From: Adiantum capillus-veneris
Taxonomy: Eukaryota; Streptophyta; Polypodiopsida; Polypodiales; Pteridaceae
Length of the DNA stretch: 64,000 bases
Reading direction: 5' to 3'
NCBI GenBank assembly: GCA_014529385.2
Contig: CM043971.1
Span: 24,359,769 to 24,423,768, forward strand
Both the position numbers and the translations under genes were made by a program. Shown one piece after another: positions 49,350 to 60,613 of the stretch. The notes below the pieces were generated by a model. It did no database searches and was not told the origin of the DNA. It worked only from the letters and a program-made list of their open reading frames with translations. Positions within the stretch are counted from its first letter, which is position 1. The number at the start of each line of letters is the position of its first letter.

Positions 49350-51316
49350 CTACGTTGGTCGCTTAAACCAATCCTCCATATCCTGTTTACTAGTTGATGG
49401 CTTAAGATTATTTCGAATAGCTTGAAATGTGGCTTCATCAGGAAGGGTTTCTTTATACTTTTTTTCCATTTCAAAGAAGAGTTTAAGGTTGTCCACTGGG
49501 TTACTAGAGATCTCCATTTCCTTGTCATCACTACTGTCATTTGAAACAAATCCATTCCTCTCCTCCTGATACTTGGAAATAGTGGCCAGTGCAAAGTTCT
49601 CCCGCAAACAAAAAATACTTTGTATATCATGGAGGAAAATGTACGTCCTATCTCAAAATTTAAACTATGGCACTCCTGGTAGCATTAAGGTGGCTTGCTG
49701 CTCATTGAAACCTGACACATCTAGAGGTAGCTTGATATCTGAGGTTTTCACTGAGAGAATATTGATTCGTTTCACCTTTTTTTCTTCTTCTTCAAGATCA
49801 ATGGACTCCTCTATCTCTGTCACTTCAATATATTCCTCATTCTTTTCCTCTTTTTCATCTGCTGGTAAATCTTGTTCCTCCATGACCTCCTTAGGATCTT
49901 TCATAAGACTTGTAAATAATCCATTCAAAAATATTAGAAATCCAAAGGACTCTTGAATCAGCTTGCACTCCCGATCATGTAAGCTGCACCAATTGGGCCT
50001 GTACATAAGAGGCAGCTGATTATACTTCTTGTAAGATTGTCTTTTAGGATCACAGTCTTTCAAATGGATTGCCACCATTTCACCAACAATAACCCTGCCC
50101 TCTTGAGTGTGAAGATCAAACTTCTCTCGTTCCAGCTTCAAGTTTTCACTCTGCTCAACTATAAACACATCAAGATTAAATGGAGCATTAAACATGCTGG
50201 AGACCAAGTCAAACTTATCACCAGCCCTAGATGTAACTGCAAAATCTAAGAGCCTTTCATCAATCGCTAAAGGATCTTCATAAATAGCTGTCTCTTTTTT
50301 CTTTTGGATTGCTGCAATACATTGGGCACTCTGCAAAGTAGGTGTTGAAAAATCCACTCCTCTCTTAAGTGAGTTGGGTACAATAAATTTTGGAGTAGAA
50401 GGGGACTCCAATTCTATAGATGGGTCAATATGAGTCTCCTCCAAACCTTGAGCTTGCTCCTCCAAACTATTGGCAGGCTCTGTAGCAGTTGTATCAATGG
50501 GCTTTGTGAAGTCTACATTTCTCTTCATTGATGTTTTTAACAGCTTCGGCAATCTTCTTCAAAAGTTTTCTTGACCAACAATGCGCTCGGGATCAAATTT
50601 CTGCCTCTTCCTCCTATGTGATCTTAAACCTGCCATTTATTTCATAATCACAAATATAAGTTTGAATGAGTATATACAAAAAGAAGAGCACCAAATGATC
50701 ATATAAGTTTTGAACAAACTATAATTAGGTATCTCACAATTGTTACCAACTAATCATGTAGTCAAAAAATTAAGATGATCACTATGGATCATATGTAAAA
50801 CAAGGCAAAATTGGGTTATATATGTGAGGAGTAGAATCCATACAAGTGGATCACGGCGCGCAGAGTACATAAACATATATCCATAGAGCTATAGGCGCGC
50901 CGTGATCCACTTAGTCGGCTTTCAAAAAATAGAATTGCTCTAAATACATCAAAGCAATTGTACTTTCCGAAGATTACTATGTACAAAGTCAAAAGAGGAT
51001 CACGGCGCGCGGAGTATGTAAAATAACGTTAAAAAAACTGCTGGCGCGCCGTGATCCACTTTGTAGGCTTTGATGCATTGAAATACTTGTAGTATTCTTA
51101 TGCAAAAAATTCTTTTGTAACTATTAAAGATGAGGATAATGGTGCACGGAGTATGTAAACTCTTCTGCAAAACGTAACTCGCGCGCTGTGATCCAATTAT
51201 GGAACTTGAAAGGTAAAATGATCTTTAACATTTTGAAGCACACTCATAGAACACAACAAAACTAAGGACATAGTAAAACTGAAGGGTTTGGCTTTACCTT
51301 TGCCAGGACTAGACAT
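49350..51316 (-). pseudogene. Unknown two-exon gene with repeated KR-x-VDF motif, decayed
   Basis: The first exon is ATGTCTAGTCCTGGCAAAG (51316-51298), followed by a GT-AG intron (51297-50630). The second exon starts at 50629 in frame and gives MSSPGKG joined to LRSHRRKRQKFDPERIVG. A TGA (50561-50559) follows, then a long open part (50552-49665) with MKRNVDFTKP and LKRGVDFSTP repeats, STPKF, and an acidic C-terminal stretch (DLPADEKEEKNEEY). After TAG and TGA the same frame stays open to 49350 (YQEERNGFVSNDSSDDKEME). The basic N-terminus and acidic tail suggest a nuclear or chromatin protein, but I recognise no domain. Confidence 0.45.
50844..51197. repeat. Three small hairpin repeats (AGTGGATCACGGCGCGC family)
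   Basis: Copies at 50844-50912, 50993-51062 and about 51131-51197. The first has perfect 18-bp arms AAGTGGATCACGGCGCGC around a loop of about 33 bp; the second has one arm mismatch; the third is decayed. Loops of copies two and three share GGAGTATGTAAA. All lie in the first intron of the minus-strand gene. Two more copies are at 59427 and 59815. Confidence 0.88.
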
Positions 51317-51379
51317 TGTTCTTGGAGTAGAGGTTTTGGACTTCGAATGTAGTTTGGAGTCTTCAAGCTTCTGATTTTT

Positions 51380-51722
51380 GCACCTTGAAGGAGGCAGAGG
51401 TCTTCAAAGGTGTCTCTTGTCACCTTCCTTACTTTCTCTCTCTGTCTCTCAAGGCTTTATCTTCGTGTCTTTCGAGGTCTTTAATTAGCTTGTTCACACC
51501 AGTTAATCTCTCTTTCTCTCCCTCCTTCTGTCTATCTCCCTCTCTCTCTCTCTCTCTCTCTCTCATTATTCTCTCTCTCCTCTCCCCTTTTCATGCAATA
51601 ATAAATATTACCGTTGGCTTTTTTAATGATGCAAGGCGACTATATTGAATGCGTGTTACAAGGACATGCATTTAATGGGCGGTACAACTAAAAAGACAAT
51701 TTTTAACTACCCAAAATTACGT
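51380..51722. other. Region upstream of the minus-strand gene, CT-rich
   Basis: CT-rich sequence (51430-51590) with a short CT tract, upstream of the putative first exon. No ORF is supported. It could contain the promoter, but no element can be named. It ends at the E5 target duplication ACGT (51719-51722). Confidence 0.5.
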
Positions 51723-52594
51723 TGTTGGGTGCATTTTTGACACCCCGTTTTTTGTAAATTTGTATATACGAACATGAAGCCCGATGTAAAAAGGGTATGT
51801 GGGCTTTCTTTTTGTGGGTTTTTTAGCTTGCTTTAGCAAGCACATGTACATGAACTGCAAGTCGCTAGTCTAGTGACAACTGTCGGGCTACTGTAAGTGC
51901 CCGTGAGTGAGTTTTTTGAAGTGAGACTTGTATATAACTTAAACTCATGTAAAAACTTAAAAAATTTCAGCCAAACTCCAGAAATTTTCAGGTTTGAGCT
52001 CGTTGTGCCTCCTTGATTTTTTCTGTTGCATTTTTTTGCCCCGACTAGCCTTCTCTACGTGTAGTCGTGCCGGGATAGCTTTCTGTTTGCGTCAATTTTG
52101 CTCATGGCGGCGTATGGAATCAATTTTTTTCATCTTCAGCTTTCTTGCCAGTCATTTTTCAAGCTTTCTCTCAAGCTTTAAAGTTCCCCAATTGGAGTTG
52201 TGATCATCAGGTTACGACTAGTTCTCTGCAGGGTTATGGCTATGGCAGCCTAGTGGCAAATTGTGTGTAGACAGATTCGGAGGGCATGTATCTATGAATT
52301 GTGGAATTGATGTTGAAGTTGTGGTTTTGTGATGTTCAATGGTGAAAGGGGATTTCCTTGTCTTCATATGCATTGGTCGGCGTGTGCTGTAAATCCGTGC
52401 TTTGACAGGGTTTTGTTCCTATGTGACATAGTCTCTTGGGTGGGCGACGACTAGTAAATTCCCAAGGGTCTACTCCTATTGGACTTGTGGTGTTTCGAAG
52501 GGATTTTGAAAATGTTTTTGTGTGTTTTAATTCTCTTTCAACGCTCTTGGGTGACATCGCTATAGAGGTGTTTCAGTTTGCTTGTTTCCCAACA
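51723..52594 (+). repeat. 5' LTR of E5
   Basis: 872 bp with TG...CA ends and the inverted heptamer TGTTGGG/CCCAACA. By eye it differs from the 3' LTR at many sites (for example CATTTTTGACACCCCG versus CATTTCTGACACCCCT), so the insertion is older than the last E1-family event. Confidence 0.9.
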
Positions 52595-52600
52595 GTGTTT

Positions 52601-52620
52601 TGGTGCCCGCCACCGAGGAA
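52601..52620 (+). other. Primer-binding site of E5
   Basis: TGGTGCCCGCCACCGAGGAA, six bases after the LTR. It is related to the E1/E2 site TGGTGCCCCCACTGAGGA. The tRNA is not assigned. Confidence 0.75.
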
Positions 52621-52659
52621 TCGCTTCAAGTTACCTTCAGTTTACAGGTTTTAGAAGAC

Positions 52660-54111
52660 ATGGCATTTAATTTTCCGGAGTTTAGTGGGAAATCAAATGA
52701 AAGTTCCAAAGGTTTCATTGAGAGAATGGAGTTTGCTTGCCTTCTTGCTGACAAGCAGGACCCAGCGTTGGTGCTACGAATCTTCTACTTCTATTTGAAG
52801 GGAGATGCTAGGGAATGGTTGGAAGGCTACAAAAAGGAACTACAATCAGCCCAACCTCCTCAAGCTATGACTTATGAAATGGTAAGTCATGCTTTTCTTA
52901 CACACTTTCAACAGGTGGAAGACCCACAAAAGGTATGGCAGTCTATTCAAGGCTTGGTACAGGGTGAAGGCCAGACCATAGAAGACTTTGTGAAGGCATT
53001 CAATGCGCTATGGACAAAGTGGTGTACATCTTTGGGGGCTGAAATTCCTCCAACCATGTTGAAGAAGGACAGGTTTCTTGCAAGTTTGAAGAGTAACCTA
53101 CGCTTGAAGGTAGAGCTCAAGCAGCCAAGGACCTTTGAGGAGGCAGTTGAAATTGCAAAGAATAAGGAGTGGAAAGCAGAGCGTCTTCATCAACTTGGAA
53201 TCAATGTTGAGCCAAAGGTTGAAGTGAAAGCGGTAGAGCAACCAAGGGTCCTCATCAGGGAGCCAGGTTATGATCAACAAGCTTCTCATGATGTGAATGC
53301 TTTTCGCAAGGAGATGCAAGAAGTTGTAGGTCTTATGAAGAATCTTAGTGTGCATATGATGGGAGGTGGAAGAGGTCAAAGCTATGGATATGGATGTGGT
53401 TATGGAAGCAATGAGGGTTATACAGGTGGTAGAGGAAGAGGCATGGCTGGAAGAGGGGATATGTTTCAATGTTACAATTGTGGTGAATGGGGTCATAAAA
53501 GCCCTCAATGTGACAAGCCAAAGAGAATGGGTGGTGACATGTTTCCTCTTCCTCCACAAATTCCTTCTCGAGCTCAAGATTATGGTATTGAGATCAAAGG
53601 GGAAGCAGGACCAAGTGGTTTGAGAGCAGAAGAGAAGGGCAAAACAAAAGTGGTAGGCATAATCCGTTTGGAGAAGAAAGAGGATGATTTGGGAGCTATG
53701 TTCATGCCTGTAGGTAAGAGGGTTACGAGAGATCATGATATGAGTGATGCAAGTCCTAGCCATAAAAGAGGAAAACAGGTTGAAACAGGTACAGGTAAAG
53801 AGAAGAAGAAGAGAAAACCCAGGCAACATTACAATGCATCCGACTTTCCTTTGGGAGAAGGGCAACCAAATTATAGTTTAACGTCTGATTTGGTGGGTAG
53901 AAAGGCTGATGCTACCTTTGGGCAACTCATGGAGATGTGTCCCAGGTTAAAGAGGCAATGGAAGCACGTAGTCAACCCCATGAAGAAGGAGCCTGCAAGG
54001 GGTTCAGTGAGAGTCCTATCTTTGAATGAGCTACCTGATATATGCCCTACTATGTATGCATGGCATAAGAGGAACTGCATTGGAGAGGCTTATATTGATG
54101 GAGGTCTATAG
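52660..54111 (+). pseudogene. gag: E5 gag fused to protease start
   Basis: 483 codons from MAFNFPEFSGKSNESSKG; an in-frame ATG at 52582 is rejected because it lies in the LTR end before the PBS. Parts: capsid-like region, core GEGQTIEDFVKAFNALWTKW, Gly-rich linker (MGGGRGQSYGYG), zinc knuckle CYNCGEWGHKSPQC (CX2CX4HX4C), basic segment KEKKKRKPRQ, then DFPLGEG without the stop seen in E1-E3. The frame reaches YIDGG of the protease and stops at TAG 54109-54111. Confidence 0.88.
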
Positions 54112-57100
54112 GTATGTGTTATTACTCAAGCTTGTGTATCAAAGTTGGGACTCAACATGGTGAGGAATTCAGGTTTTCGCATAAAGCTTGCCAACAAATC
54201 AAGAGTGAGGTGCTTGGGAGTTGTAAAGGACTTGGAGGTGGATGTATTTGATGTTAAAGTGCTGGTCAATTGCCATGTTATGCTCGCGGGTATTGGTGCT
54301 TTCCCTCTCATCCTTGGAAGACCATGGTTACAGGCAACCAAAGCTGTACAGGATTGGGGACATGGTACCATCACTCTCTACAATAGAAGGGGTGATAAGA
54401 AGACGTTTGACATGGCTAGCAAGCAATCTTTGGATGCTGATTTTGATGAGAAAAGTGATGAACAAGAGTACTCAAGTGAAGAAGAAGACAATGGGGATGA
54501 TGGCAGTGAAGTGGAAGATAGCAGCGATAGCGATCTAGACGTTTCCTCTTTGTTTCTTGAAGAAGAGCATGATGAGAAACAAATATTTCTTGGCCTTATG
54601 GAGAATGAGGATATCTCTGGTCCTTATGAGCAAATTGAAGAGCTAATGCAACCCAAAGTGCAACCTAATGTCAAACAGGAGCTGATACAAGGTATGTTGT
54701 CTCCCGACTTGACTAGTCATGAGAAGGGTGAGTACCTACATATGATACAACAATTTCCCCATTTATTCATCACTTCTTATGAGGAAATTAGAGGCTTTAA
54801 GGGAGAGGAAATCCACATTCCAATCAAGGAAGGAGCTCAGCCCGTACGCCAAAAGCTAAGGAGAATGGGACAGGTACAACTTAATGCTCTAAAGGAAGAG
54901 GTAGACAAGCTTCTTGAAGCAGGTTTCATATGTCCTGTGAGTACTGCAGAATGGGTGAGTCCTGTTGTTGTCACACCTAAGAAGGATGGAAAGTGGAGGA
55001 TATGTGTTGATTTTAAGCCTCTAAACGCAGCCATGAAGAGGGATCGATACCCTCTTCCTTTCATAGATGACATACTTGATTCTATTGCAGGGCATGAGAG
55101 GTATAGTGTATGTGATGGATTCTCTAGATATTTTCAGCTCACCTTGGCTTTAGAAGATTGAAAGAAGACCACATTTATCACACCATGGGGATGTTTTTGT
55201 TATTGTGTGCTTCCTTTTGGTCTTATGAATGGTTGTGCGTGGTATCAAAAGCGCGTCAATAAGGTGTTCTCTCCCTTTCTTGGCAAGTTTGTGAAGGATC
55301 TTATTGATGACTTTTGTGTTTATAGCTCTAGAAAGGATCATTGTGTAAAGCTTGGGATGGCATTAACGCAATATGATGAAAGTGGAGGTCAACTCAACCC
55401 AAAGAAATGTCATCTTGCTCAACCAAGAGTGAAGTTTTTGGGGCATATGATCTCAGAGAATGGGATTGAAGCGGATCCTGACAAAGTGAAGGCTTTGGTG
55501 CTGCTCCCATCACCTAAGGATACAAAGCAGCTTTCTACTTTCATTCAAAAGGTGAAGTATATGGCAAGGTTCATTCATGTGTCCTCTCAACTTCTTTATC
55601 CTCTACACCAAGTAGCAAGGTTGGATCCTCTACAATGGACAAATGAATGTGAAGAGGTTTTTCAAGGTATCAAAGAGGTTCTTGGTTCTCTTCCCGCTAT
55701 GCAAGCTCCTAATTGGGATAAGGAGTTTTATGTGAATCCATTAGTAGGTGAGGATGCCATTGGAGCTATGCTTCTTCAAAGAGGTAACAACTCCCACTAC
55801 ATGAAGCCTATCTATTGTGCTAGCAGGGTGAAGCTAGAGGTGGAAAGAGGCTACACCGAGGTGGAGCTCATCATGGTGAGTGTGATTTATGCATGTAGAA
55901 GGTGTAGGCACTACCTTCTCCCTAAACCATTCACATTCCTCACTAGCTACACTCTTCTACCTCAATTGGTGAATAGCTCTACTTTGTCAAAGAGGCTCAT
56001 GAAGCGGATTGTGGAGCTATAACAACTCCAATTCTCTTTTCTTGTTGAGGAGAGTACAAGGGCTACATTGGCTAATTAAATGCTTAGTTATAAGGAAATC
56101 CCTCTTCTTCTTAAGGAGGACGCGGTGAAGAAGCAACACATGGAAGCTCTTGACATAGACAATGCCTATCTATTGTTTTTTGATGGCTCTTACAGGAAAG
56201 CGCATGGTGAAGCTTCGGGAGGTGTTGTAATTTATGATCCTCAAGGTGCTTTGGTAACTAAAAGGAGCATGAAGATTACAACACAAAGCAACAATGAAGC
56301 TGAGTATGCTACCTTGGAAAAAGGTCTCAACCTTTGCCTTGAGCTTGGCATCCTCCGTGTGAGGGTAAGAGGTGATGCTCTTTTGGTGGTTAAGCAAGTA
56401 CTTGGGGTGTGGCAAAGTAAGAATCCAAGGCTGAAAAATATGTGTTTTAGAGTGAAGTATCTACTTAAGCATTTTGAAGCTTGGAGTTTAAGGCATGTGG
56501 ACAGGTCTCAAAATGAAGAAGCACATGGTGCAACGCAAGCTTCAATTGGGCAATTGTATGTGATAAGGGCTGATTCTCCTCTTTATTTGGGAAGGGAAGA
56601 TTTAGAGAGGGAGGAAGAGTTTCTACAAACAGGCATGCTTCCATCAGAGTTGGAGAAGTAAAAAAAATATGCCTTCCTACGTCGTGCCAAAAGGTATGTG
56701 CTACTTGGTGATGCCTTGTATATGAAGGGGGCAGATCTTGTGATGAGAAAAGTGCCTTGGAAAGAGGAAATTTACAAAATTTTAGAGGAGAATCATGAGG
56801 GTTGTTGTGGTGGTCACTTTGCTTCAAAGATCACTTTGCATAAAGTCTTGCAGGAGGGGTATGTGTGGCCAAGCGTTCAACGTGATGTTCATCATTGGTG
56901 CAAGTTTTGTAAAGAGTGTCAAAGAATGGCAAGTAGGGTTCTCAAATTAGAAATTAGAGGCACCATTGTGGCTTATGATGTGTTTGAGAAGTGGGGTATT
57001 GATGCAATAGGTCCTCTACCAATGACAGCTAGAGGCAAATGCTACATACTTACTGTTGTTGACTATCTATCCAGGTGGGCCGAAGCCAAAGCTGTCAAGC

Positions 57101-57972
57101 ACATTACGAGTAAAGATGTTTCTTTATTTATATATGAAGATATTTGCTGCAAATTTGGCATGCCATTAGAGTTACTTTCTGACAAGGGTCCAGGTTTCAG
57201 GGGAGAGTTGGTGGATTATCTATGTGAGAAGCTTCATGTGCATCGCAGGTTTACTATTCCATATTATCCCCAATGCAATGGCATGAATGAAAGGTTTAAT
57301 GGAGAGCTCATAAGGATGCTTACAAAGATGACAAGAAACAATGTGAAGACTTGGGATTTAGAGCTACCTTGTGCTCTATGGGCTTACAGGACTGTCATCA
57401 AATCAGGTATTGGTTTCTCTTCCTTCCATCTAGTTTTTGGCAAAGAGGCTTTACTTCCTATTGAGGTGGAGATACCAGCTTTGAAGATGATGATAAAGCT
57501 TGAGGAAGGGCCCAATGATTCATTCAAGGAAAGGCTTCTATATTTGCAATGTGTACAGTTGGATAGGTGGTTGGCTTTTGAACATTATGAGCAGGTCTTG
57601 AAGAAGAATCAAGCAAAGGCAAATGAGAAGGTGAAGGACAAGGAAATCAAGAAGGGTGACATGGTGCTTCATTACAATAGTAAGCTTGATAGCACTTTTC
57701 AAAAGAAATTTCAAATCAAGTGGCAAGGTCCTTTCTTGGTCTTAAACAGGTTTCCAAATGGCACATATCAGCTTGCTGACTTGGATGGTACCCCACATAA
57801 AGCATGTGTGAATGGCTACAGGTTGAAGAAGTATATTGCAAGGTTGATGACTGTGGTTGAGGATGAGCCTTCTTTTGAAGAATTTTCTGATCATGTGGCT
57901 AAGGATGAGGACAAAGTGAAGACTCCCTCATGTGGTTTACAGGATCTCTTTTGTGCTACTTATCATGAATGA
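54112..57972 (+). pseudogene. pol: E5 pol, interrupted by stops
   Basis: In one frame apart from stops and one small shift: protease (ILGRPWLQ), acidic linker, RT (VVVTPKKDGKWRICVDF, CDGFSRYFQ, LIDDFCVYS), TGA at 55159-55161 and TAA at 56020-56022 and 56077-56079 (all shared with E4), degenerate first RNase H (NPLVGEDAIGAMLL), second RNase H with FFDGSYRK, NNEAEY, VRGDAL, a private TAA at 56659-56661, integrase HHCC (GGHFASK to CKECQ), catalytic GIDAIG, SDKGPG, NERFNG, and a GPY/F-like end (KWQGPF, VNGYRLKKY). All key integrase residues are intact. Confidence 0.88.
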
Positions 57973-57999
57973 TCTAGCAGGTTGAGGTGTGGCAAACTA

Positions 58000-58870
58000 T
58001 GCTGGGCACATTTCTGACACCCCTGTTTTTGTAAATTTGTACATATGGACATGACGCCCGATGTCAAAAGTGTGTGTTGGATTTCTTTTTGTGGGGTTTT
58101 TAGCTTGCTTTAGCAAGCACATGTACATGCACTGCAAGTCGCTAGTCTAGTAAAAGTTGTCGGGCTATTGTAAGTGCCCGTGAGTGAGTTTTTTGAAGTG
58201 AGACTTGTATATAGCTTAAACTCATGTACAAAGTTAAAAAAGTTCAGTCAAACTCCAGAAAATTGCAGGTTTGAGCTCGTTGTGCCTCTTGATGGTTTCT
58301 GTTGCAGTTTTTGCCCCCGCCTTGCCTACTCTACCTATAGTCGTACCGAGACAGCTCTCTGCTCACATCAATTTTGCATGTAGCGGCCTGTAGATTCAAA
58401 TTTGGTCATCTTCAGCTTTTTCGCTAGTCATTTTTCAAGATTTCTCTCAAGCTTTAAAGTGCCGCAATTGGAGTTGTCCTCATCAGGTTACGACTAGTTC
58501 TCTGCAGGGTTATGGCTATGGCAGCCTAGTGGCAAATTGTGTGTAGACAGATTCGGAGAGCATGTATCTATGAATTGTGGAATTGATGTTGAATTTGTGG
58601 GTTTGTGATGTTCAATGGTGAAAGGGGATGTCCTTGTATTCATATGCATTGGTCGGCGTGTGCTGTAAATCCGTGCTTTGACAGGGTTTTGCTCCTATGT
58701 GACATAGTCTCTTGGGTGGGCGACGGCTAGTAAATCCCCAAGAGTCTACTCCTATTGGACTTGTGGTGTTTCAAAGGCATTTTGCAAAGCTTTTGGTGTG
58801 TTTTACTTCTCTTTCAACGCTCTTGGGTGACATCGCTATAGAGGTGTTTCAGTTTGCTTGTTTCCCAACA
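58000..58870 (+). repeat. 3' LTR of E5
   Basis: Starts TGCTGGGCACATTTCTGACACC, 25 bp after the pol stop, and ends CCCAACA. The purine-rich stretch GGTTGAGGTGTGG just before it may be the polypurine tract. Confidence 0.9.
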
Positions 58871-58911
58871 ACGTGTACATTTATAGTAACAAATGCACAC
58901 TTGATTTCATG

Positions 58912-58984
<73 letters not shown>

Positions 58985-59237
58985 TGAAAAACAAAGAGAG
59001 AGAGCGAGAGAGAGAAAAAGCCTGCATAGACGACCTCAGCAAGAAGGAGAAGGAGAAGGAGTTAGCTAATTGAAAAGTCGACCTCTGCGAGAGATTGAGA
59101 TAGATAGAGAGACACCTACAGCCGGGACATCCTCTACAACCAAGTCGCGTGGTTCCTACACGCCTTTTCTTCCATTGGAACTCCACATAGAGAGTTATTT
59201 CTAAGTGATTTTTGTAGATGAAGAGTCAAAAACAGAT

Positions 59238-59285
<48 letters not shown>

Positions 59286-59426
59286 AGATATGCTGATAGT
59301 CTGCTAGGTTTGGAAGCTAGAGGCTACATGAGATTGATGGAGAGCGTGTTAGAGATAGTATTTTTGAAATTTCACTTGGTTTCAAAGCAGAAGAGAAAGA
59401 GACAGAAAAACACAAATAGAGGGATT

Positions 59427-59496
59427 TCATAAAGTGGATCACGACGCGCGGCAGAGTGTTCTCTTTTCTTGCATTTGTGTATGTGCGCCGTGATCC

Positions 59497-59505
<9 letters not shown>
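59427..59505. repeat. Small hairpin repeat, copy D
   Basis: Arms TCATAAAGTGGATCACG followed by RCGCRC, 23 bp with two mismatches, around the loop with GCAGAGTGTTCTC. Same family as the three copies at 50844-51197. It is embedded in GA sequence. Confidence 0.85.
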
Positions 59506-59550
<45 letters not shown>

Positions 59551-59584
59551 AAGGAAATAAGGAGAGAGGGGTGAGAGAACGAAT

Positions 59585-59626
<42 letters not shown>

Positions 59627-59647
59627 GAGATAAGGAAATAGAAGTGA

Positions 59648-59690
<43 letters not shown>

Positions 59691-59752
59691 AAGGAAATAA
59701 GGAGAGAGGGGTGAGAGAACGAGTGTGTGTGTGTGTGTGTGTGTGTGTGAGT

Positions 59753-59800
<48 letters not shown>

Positions 59801-59814
59801 CAAACAGAGGGATT

Positions 59815-59891
59815 TTATAAAGTGGATCACGACGTGCGGTAGAGTGTTCTCTTTGCTTGCATTTGTGTATGCGCGCCGTGATCCACTTTAT

Positions 59892-59893
<2 letters not shown>
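59815..59893. repeat. Small hairpin repeat, copy E
   Basis: Near-identical to copy D including the loop and the AGAGGGATTT flank, so D and E arose by local duplication. It ends 213 bp before the H3-like start codon. Confidence 0.85.
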
Positions 59894-59958
<65 letters not shown>

Positions 59959-59975
59959 AAAGAGGGAGAGAGGGG

Positions 59976-60030
<55 letters not shown>

Positions 60031-60106
60031 GGAAATAGGGAGAGAGGGGGAGAGAGAAAGAATGAGAGAGAGAGAGAGATTCTCTGCATATTTTTCTTTT
60101 AGTGTA

Positions 60107-60613
60107 ATGGCAAGAACAAAGGCAACAACAAGCAAGGCAGGGAAAGGACCAGGGTTTGCAAAGAAAGCATGTGGAAGGTGTGCTAGTAAGAAGAAGACTT
60201 CAGGTAAACCAATGAAGATATTGAAGGGCCCAAGAATGAAGAATATTCAAAGAAACATGGGTTTATTTAGGGAGATCAGGAAAGCTCGGAAATGTATTGA
60301 GCTTTGTGTCCCTAAACTTCCTTTTCAAAGAGTAGTGAGACAAATCTGTGAGGAAGCATGTGCTGGTACCATGAGGTGGAAGGTAGTTGCCCTGCTGTGT
60401 CTTCAAGAAGCAGCAGAAGATTTTCTTTTGGAGTATTTTAATGACATTACCATTGTTGCTGCTCATGCCCACCGTTTGACAATAATGGACAAGGACAGTG
60501 AGACTCTTAAGAGAGTGCGCTGGAGATACGATAAGCTCCTTATCCCTAATGAGTTTATTGATCCCAAAATGAAATATATACTACTAATACCACCAGGCCG
60601 CCGAGCTCAATAG
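60107..60613 (+). CDS. Divergent histone H3, CENH3-like
   Basis: 168 codons. Starts MARTKATTSKAGKG, keeping the H3 tail residues R2, T3, K4, T6 and K9. REIRKARKCIEL matches the start of the fold, LPFQRVVRQI matches helix 1, RWKVVALLCLQEAAEDFLLE matches helix 2, and AHAHRLTIMDKD matches loop 2 and helix 3. Two features point to the centromeric class: Trp in the RW at the start of helix 2 with LQEAAEDFL, as in plant CENH3, and a loop 1 one residue longer than canonical H3. The protein continues about 35 residues past helix 3. Start chosen at 60107 because upstream in-frame codons are GA repeat. It is very diverged, so it could be a neofunctionalised or decaying copy. Confidence 0.72.
   Translation: MARTKATTSKAGKGPGFAKKACGRCASKKKTSGKPMKILKGPRMKNIQRNMGLFREIRKARKCIELCVPKLPFQRVVRQICEEACAGTMRWKVVALLCLQEAAEDFLLEYFNDITIVAAHAHRLTIMDKDSETLKRVRWRYDKLLIPNEFIDPKMKYILLIPPGRRAQ

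Larger units (their letters stand above)
51723..58870 (+). mobile_element. E5: structurally complete Tat-like LTR retrotransposon, ACGT TSD
   Basis: 5' LTR 51723-52594, PBS 52601-52620, gag-pol 52660-57972, 3' LTR 58000-58870. LTRs begin TGTTGGG or TGCTGGG and end CCCAACA. ACGT precedes (51719-51722) and follows (58871-58874) the element, which supports a real insertion. At 7148 bp it is shorter than E1 and has no ORF between PBS and gag. Five in-frame stops make it defective as it stands. Confidence 0.92.
58916..60085. repeat. GA/GT array with duplicated blocks
   Basis: Long GA tracts (58916-58981, 59239-59283, 59504-59548, 59588-59690, 59894-59956, 59986-60028 and others) and a GT tract (about 59723-59750). 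The block GAGCTAAGGAAATAAGGAGA recurs near 59546 and 59687, and a variant near 60027. Frames encoding RE or SL repeats here are not genes. Confidence 0.92.

Noticed and set aside
53098-53865. 255-codon frame antisense to E5 gag, with a relative antisense to E4
   Set aside because: Mirror of a conserved coding sequence; no motif of its own.
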